NCBI GenBank assembly: GCA_964396375.1
Contig: CAYNEY010000004.1
Span: 1-64,000, forward strand
Source of the DNA: FEN-1139 sp964396375
Lineage (GTDB): Bacteria > Myxococcota_A > Polyangia > Polyangiales > Polyangiaceae
Direction of reading: 5' to 3'
DNA length: 64,000 nt
The translations under genes were made by a program, and so were the position numbers. Below the pieces are notes generated by a model that saw only the letters and a program-made list of their open reading frames with translations, was not told the DNA's origin and did no database searches. How positions within the stretch are numbered: position 1 is the stretch's first letter; each line of letters begins with the position of its first letter. Below are positions 62,287 to 64,000 of this stretch, piece after piece.

Positions 62287-63783
62287 TCAATCTACAACTA
62301 CGCCGCCGTAAGCCTGCTCGAGGATCTCCCGGACCGTACCCTCGATGCCACGCCCCACCGAGCTCGATTCGGCAGAAAAGTAGGAGCGCACCACGGATGG
62401 CTCGTTGGTAGCGACGCGCAGATAGCCGCTGTACCAAGAAGGCTCGAGGCCAAAGCCCGCATTGGTCGTGCGCACACCTCGGGAGAGGCAGGTCCCCTCG
62501 AGGGCGACTCCGTCTGCTGTCTCGGATTGGCAATGCGCGCCAAGCGCGGCCAGGTGGGAGACGACGGAGGCCAAGGCCTCGTCACGCAGCAGATCATTCT
62601 CGAATCTATAGTTGAACTCGCCGGTCGTGAAACTCGCGGCCTCTGCTTGTACGAGTTCAGAAAGGAGATCTTTGTGTTGGGTCAACGCACCGAGGAACGA
62701 CAGCACGGTCAACGCCGAGTTCTCCGCGCTGATCGACGCGCCCTCCGCCGCCAAGTGATGATAGTAATGGCCGGATTCCTCGGCGGCGGCCAGGGCTCCC
62801 AGCGCTTGCATGCGCTCCTTGATCTGGGAGTGCCCGTTGCGAAACAGGCTGGGTGTCACCCCGCGCCGAGACCAGGCCAGTAGAGCGACCGGACTCACTT
62901 TTGGGTCGTGCAAAACCGTGGCGCCCGGAGCTAGTGCGCCCTGCATGCGGAGATGCTCGAGCACCGCCACGAAGGCAAACCCAGCGGTGAGGATCTGCTC
63001 CGAGGTGCAGAACACCAGTCGGTCTCCGTCTCCGTCGAGGCCGATGCCAACCGTGGCGCCGCTCGCACGAGTCAGCTCGCGGCAGGCATCCATCCGGCCA
63101 ATTCCGGTAGGATTGGGGGGGCCTCCGGGGAAGGTACCGTCGGGTGTTACGTGCCGGTGCAATACTCGCGCGTGAGCCCGCTCGAGCAGTCGGCAGAGTT
63201 CCGGGCCGGCGACGCCGGAGAAGCCGTCGACCACCACTTGGAGTGCCTCCAGCCCCCCGGCGGGAAGCGCCGCGGTCGCGAGAGCAAAATCGAGGTAGGC
63301 TTCCTCAATGTCCCACTGCAGCACGGCACCGCGCTGCTGGGTGTTGACCCGTGCCGCCGAGTGATAAATCTCTCGTACCCGAGTCAGCCCGCCCTTCGGA
63401 CCGCAGTCGAGTCCGATCGCTCGAACCGGGGGCACCGTGAACTTCACCCCCACGTACTCTCGCGGATTATGGGAGGCCGTGATGGTGAGGCCCAGCGTAC
63501 CGGGGTGGCGTTGGCTCACCCGCCACGCCAAATGGTAGCTTTGGGGGGTACTGATCGGTCGTGGGGCAACCACCAGGCGCATGCCTGCCCGTGTGACCAC
63601 ATCCTCTGCCAAGGTCATGACCGCTGGGCTGGCCTCGCGATTGTCGCGAGAGAGTGCCACGGTATCGACGCCGAGTTCGGCGGCGTACAAGACCGTCGCC
63701 TCGAAGAGCCTGCGGATCTCAGATTCTTCGAAGTCGGTGGCACGCCATCGTGCGTCGTAGGTCTTGATTGGATCGCGGGGCAT
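62287..63783 (-). CDS. Phosphoglucomutase/phosphomannomutase family phosphohexomutase
   Basis: A 498-residue four-domain alpha-D-phosphohexomutase. The phospho-serine loop is GLTITASHNPREYVG, the metal loop GIGLDGDGDRLVF, and a sugar loop AAEESGHYYHHLA holds the Glu-Ser-Gly motif (GEESGH-like). The phosphate-binding C-terminal part includes EPSWYSGYLRVATNEPSV. It converts hexose 1- and 6-phosphates for glycogen or cell-wall precursors. It lies 9 bases downstream of the glycogen-synthase-type gene on the same strand, suggesting a glycogen operon. Confidence 0.9.
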   Translation of the reverse strand: MPRDPIKTYDARWRATDFEESEIRRLFEATVLYAAELGVDTVALSRDNREASPAVMTLAEDVVTRAGMRLVVAPRPISTPQSYHLAWRVSQRHPGTLGLTITASHNPREYVGVKFTVPPVRAIGLDCGPKGGLTRVREIYHSAARVNTQQRGAVLQWDIEEAYLDFALATAALPAGGLEALQVVVDGFSGVAGPELCRLLERAHARVLHRHVTPDGTFPGGPPNPTGIGRMDACRELTRASGATVGIGLDGDGDRLVFCTSEQILTAGFAFVAVLEHLRMQGALAPGATVLHDPKVSPVALLAWSRRGVTPSLFRNGHSQIKERMQALGALAAAEESGHYYHHLAAEGASISAENSALTVLSFLGALTQHKDLLSELVQAEAASFTTGEFNYRFENDLLRDEALASVVSHLAALGAHCQSETADGVALEGTCLSRGVRTTNAGFGLEPSWYSGYLRVATNEPSVVRSYFSAESSSVGRGIEGTVREILEQAYGGVVVD

Positions 63784-63792
63784 AGAAGCAGC

Positions 63793-64000
63793 CTAGCTCC
63801 CGGAGGCTGCCAGTACTCGTTGATAGAGCGCGTGGGTTTGTGCAGCGATCGCGGGCCAGCCGAACACTTTGACCGCACGCGCGCGTCCCGCCTGTCCGAA
63901 GGTCTGGGCGCGTCCTGGCTCGTTCAGATACTCCACGATCGCGGTGGCCAGATCGCGCGCGAATCGACCCGGATCACGGGGCGTACCGAAGGGGCTGCCA
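63793..64000 (-). CDS. 3' end of a GT4/glycogen-synthase-like glycosyltransferase (partial)
   Basis: The window ends inside this gene; only the last 68 codons are seen. They read GSPFGTPRDPGRFARDLATA, continue through YLNEPGRAQTFGQAGRARAV and end FGWPAIAAQTHALYQRVLAA then SGS before the TAG at 63793-63795. This is the standard C-terminal helix of GT4 glycosyltransferases, closest to the actinobacterial-type GlgA/GlgM. The neighbouring phosphohexomutase supports a glycogen or maltosyl-phosphate role. The start lies beyond 64000. Confidence 0.7.
   Translation of the reverse strand, partial: GSPFGTPRDPGRFARDLATAIVEYLNEPGRAQTFGQAGRARAVKVFGWPAIAAQTHALYQRVLAASGS

Noticed and set aside
1..64000. 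tRNA, rRNA, insertion sequences, prophage
   Set aside because: No cloverleaf with T-loop pattern, no transposase or integrase translation and no terminal inverted repeats were found by eye. A tRNAscan and IS search would settle this.

Overview
The window reads as ordinary chromosomal DNA from a high-GC member of the Myxococcota (a myxobacterium or close uncultured relative). This is inferred from content, not from a search. Signs are many short secreted lipoproteins rich in cysteine, a fibro-slime domain lipoprotein, a lipoprotein with LDL-receptor class A repeats, an AgmX/PglI-type C-terminal domain protein, a cysteine-repeat exoprotein with a MYXO-CTERM-like tail, and an intact membrane-anchored Ser/Thr kinase near a degenerate kinase homologue. 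I saw no insertion sequence, prophage, CRISPR array, rRNA or convincing tRNA. No gap without a gene exceeds about 280 bases.

Layout. 0-8 kb: housekeeping and redox genes (asnS, an ABM-domain protein coupled to an iron-type alcohol dehydrogenase, a radical SAM/SPASM protein divergent from a hemerythrin, ndk, a cyclophilin). 8-13.5 kb: a lysozyme-like protein, a GH9 cellulase lipoprotein, then an icd-mdh TCA pair ending in a strong terminator. 13.7-22 kb: a surface-sugar locus with an FkbM methyltransferase, a zinc-ribbon methyltransferase, a GtrA flippase and GT2 polyprenyl-phosphate glycosyltransferase, a coupled SDR / ThDP enzyme / HAD trio, and a convergent NeuB-type synthase. 22-32 kb: a patatin-like protein, several lipoproteins, ppnP, a DAHP synthase, the CX3C-repeat protein, a HhH-GPD glycosylase and the fibro-slime lipoprotein. 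31.8-38.2 kb: a four-gene RND efflux operon (tetR, adaptor, pump, TolC), every junction a 4-base start/stop overlap.

38-46 kb: a TAP-like hydrolase, a lone 881-residue P-loop protein behind a palindromic, helically phased repeat region, and two coupled acyl-CoA dehydrogenases, one of which seems to lack the catalytic base, followed by an acetoacetate-decarboxylase-like protein. 46-53.6 kb: a hydrolase/dehydrogenase pair, the AgmX-domain protein, pgi with a YciO/Sua5 protein, an RlpA-like lipoprotein and another lipoprotein. 53.7-58.4 kb: the Ser/Thr kinase, an AmgK-like sugar kinase and the pseudokinase. 58-64 kb: the LDLa lipoprotein, two GPH-type sugar symporters facing each other, a phosphohexomutase and the 3' end of a glycogen-synthase-like glycosyltransferase.

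Best candidates for undescribed biology are the SDR/ThDP/HAD/NeuB sugar locus, the CX3C exoprotein, the 881-residue P-loop protein with its phased operator, the probable two-subunit acyl-CoA dehydrogenase, and the pseudokinase. None is proved from sequence alone.
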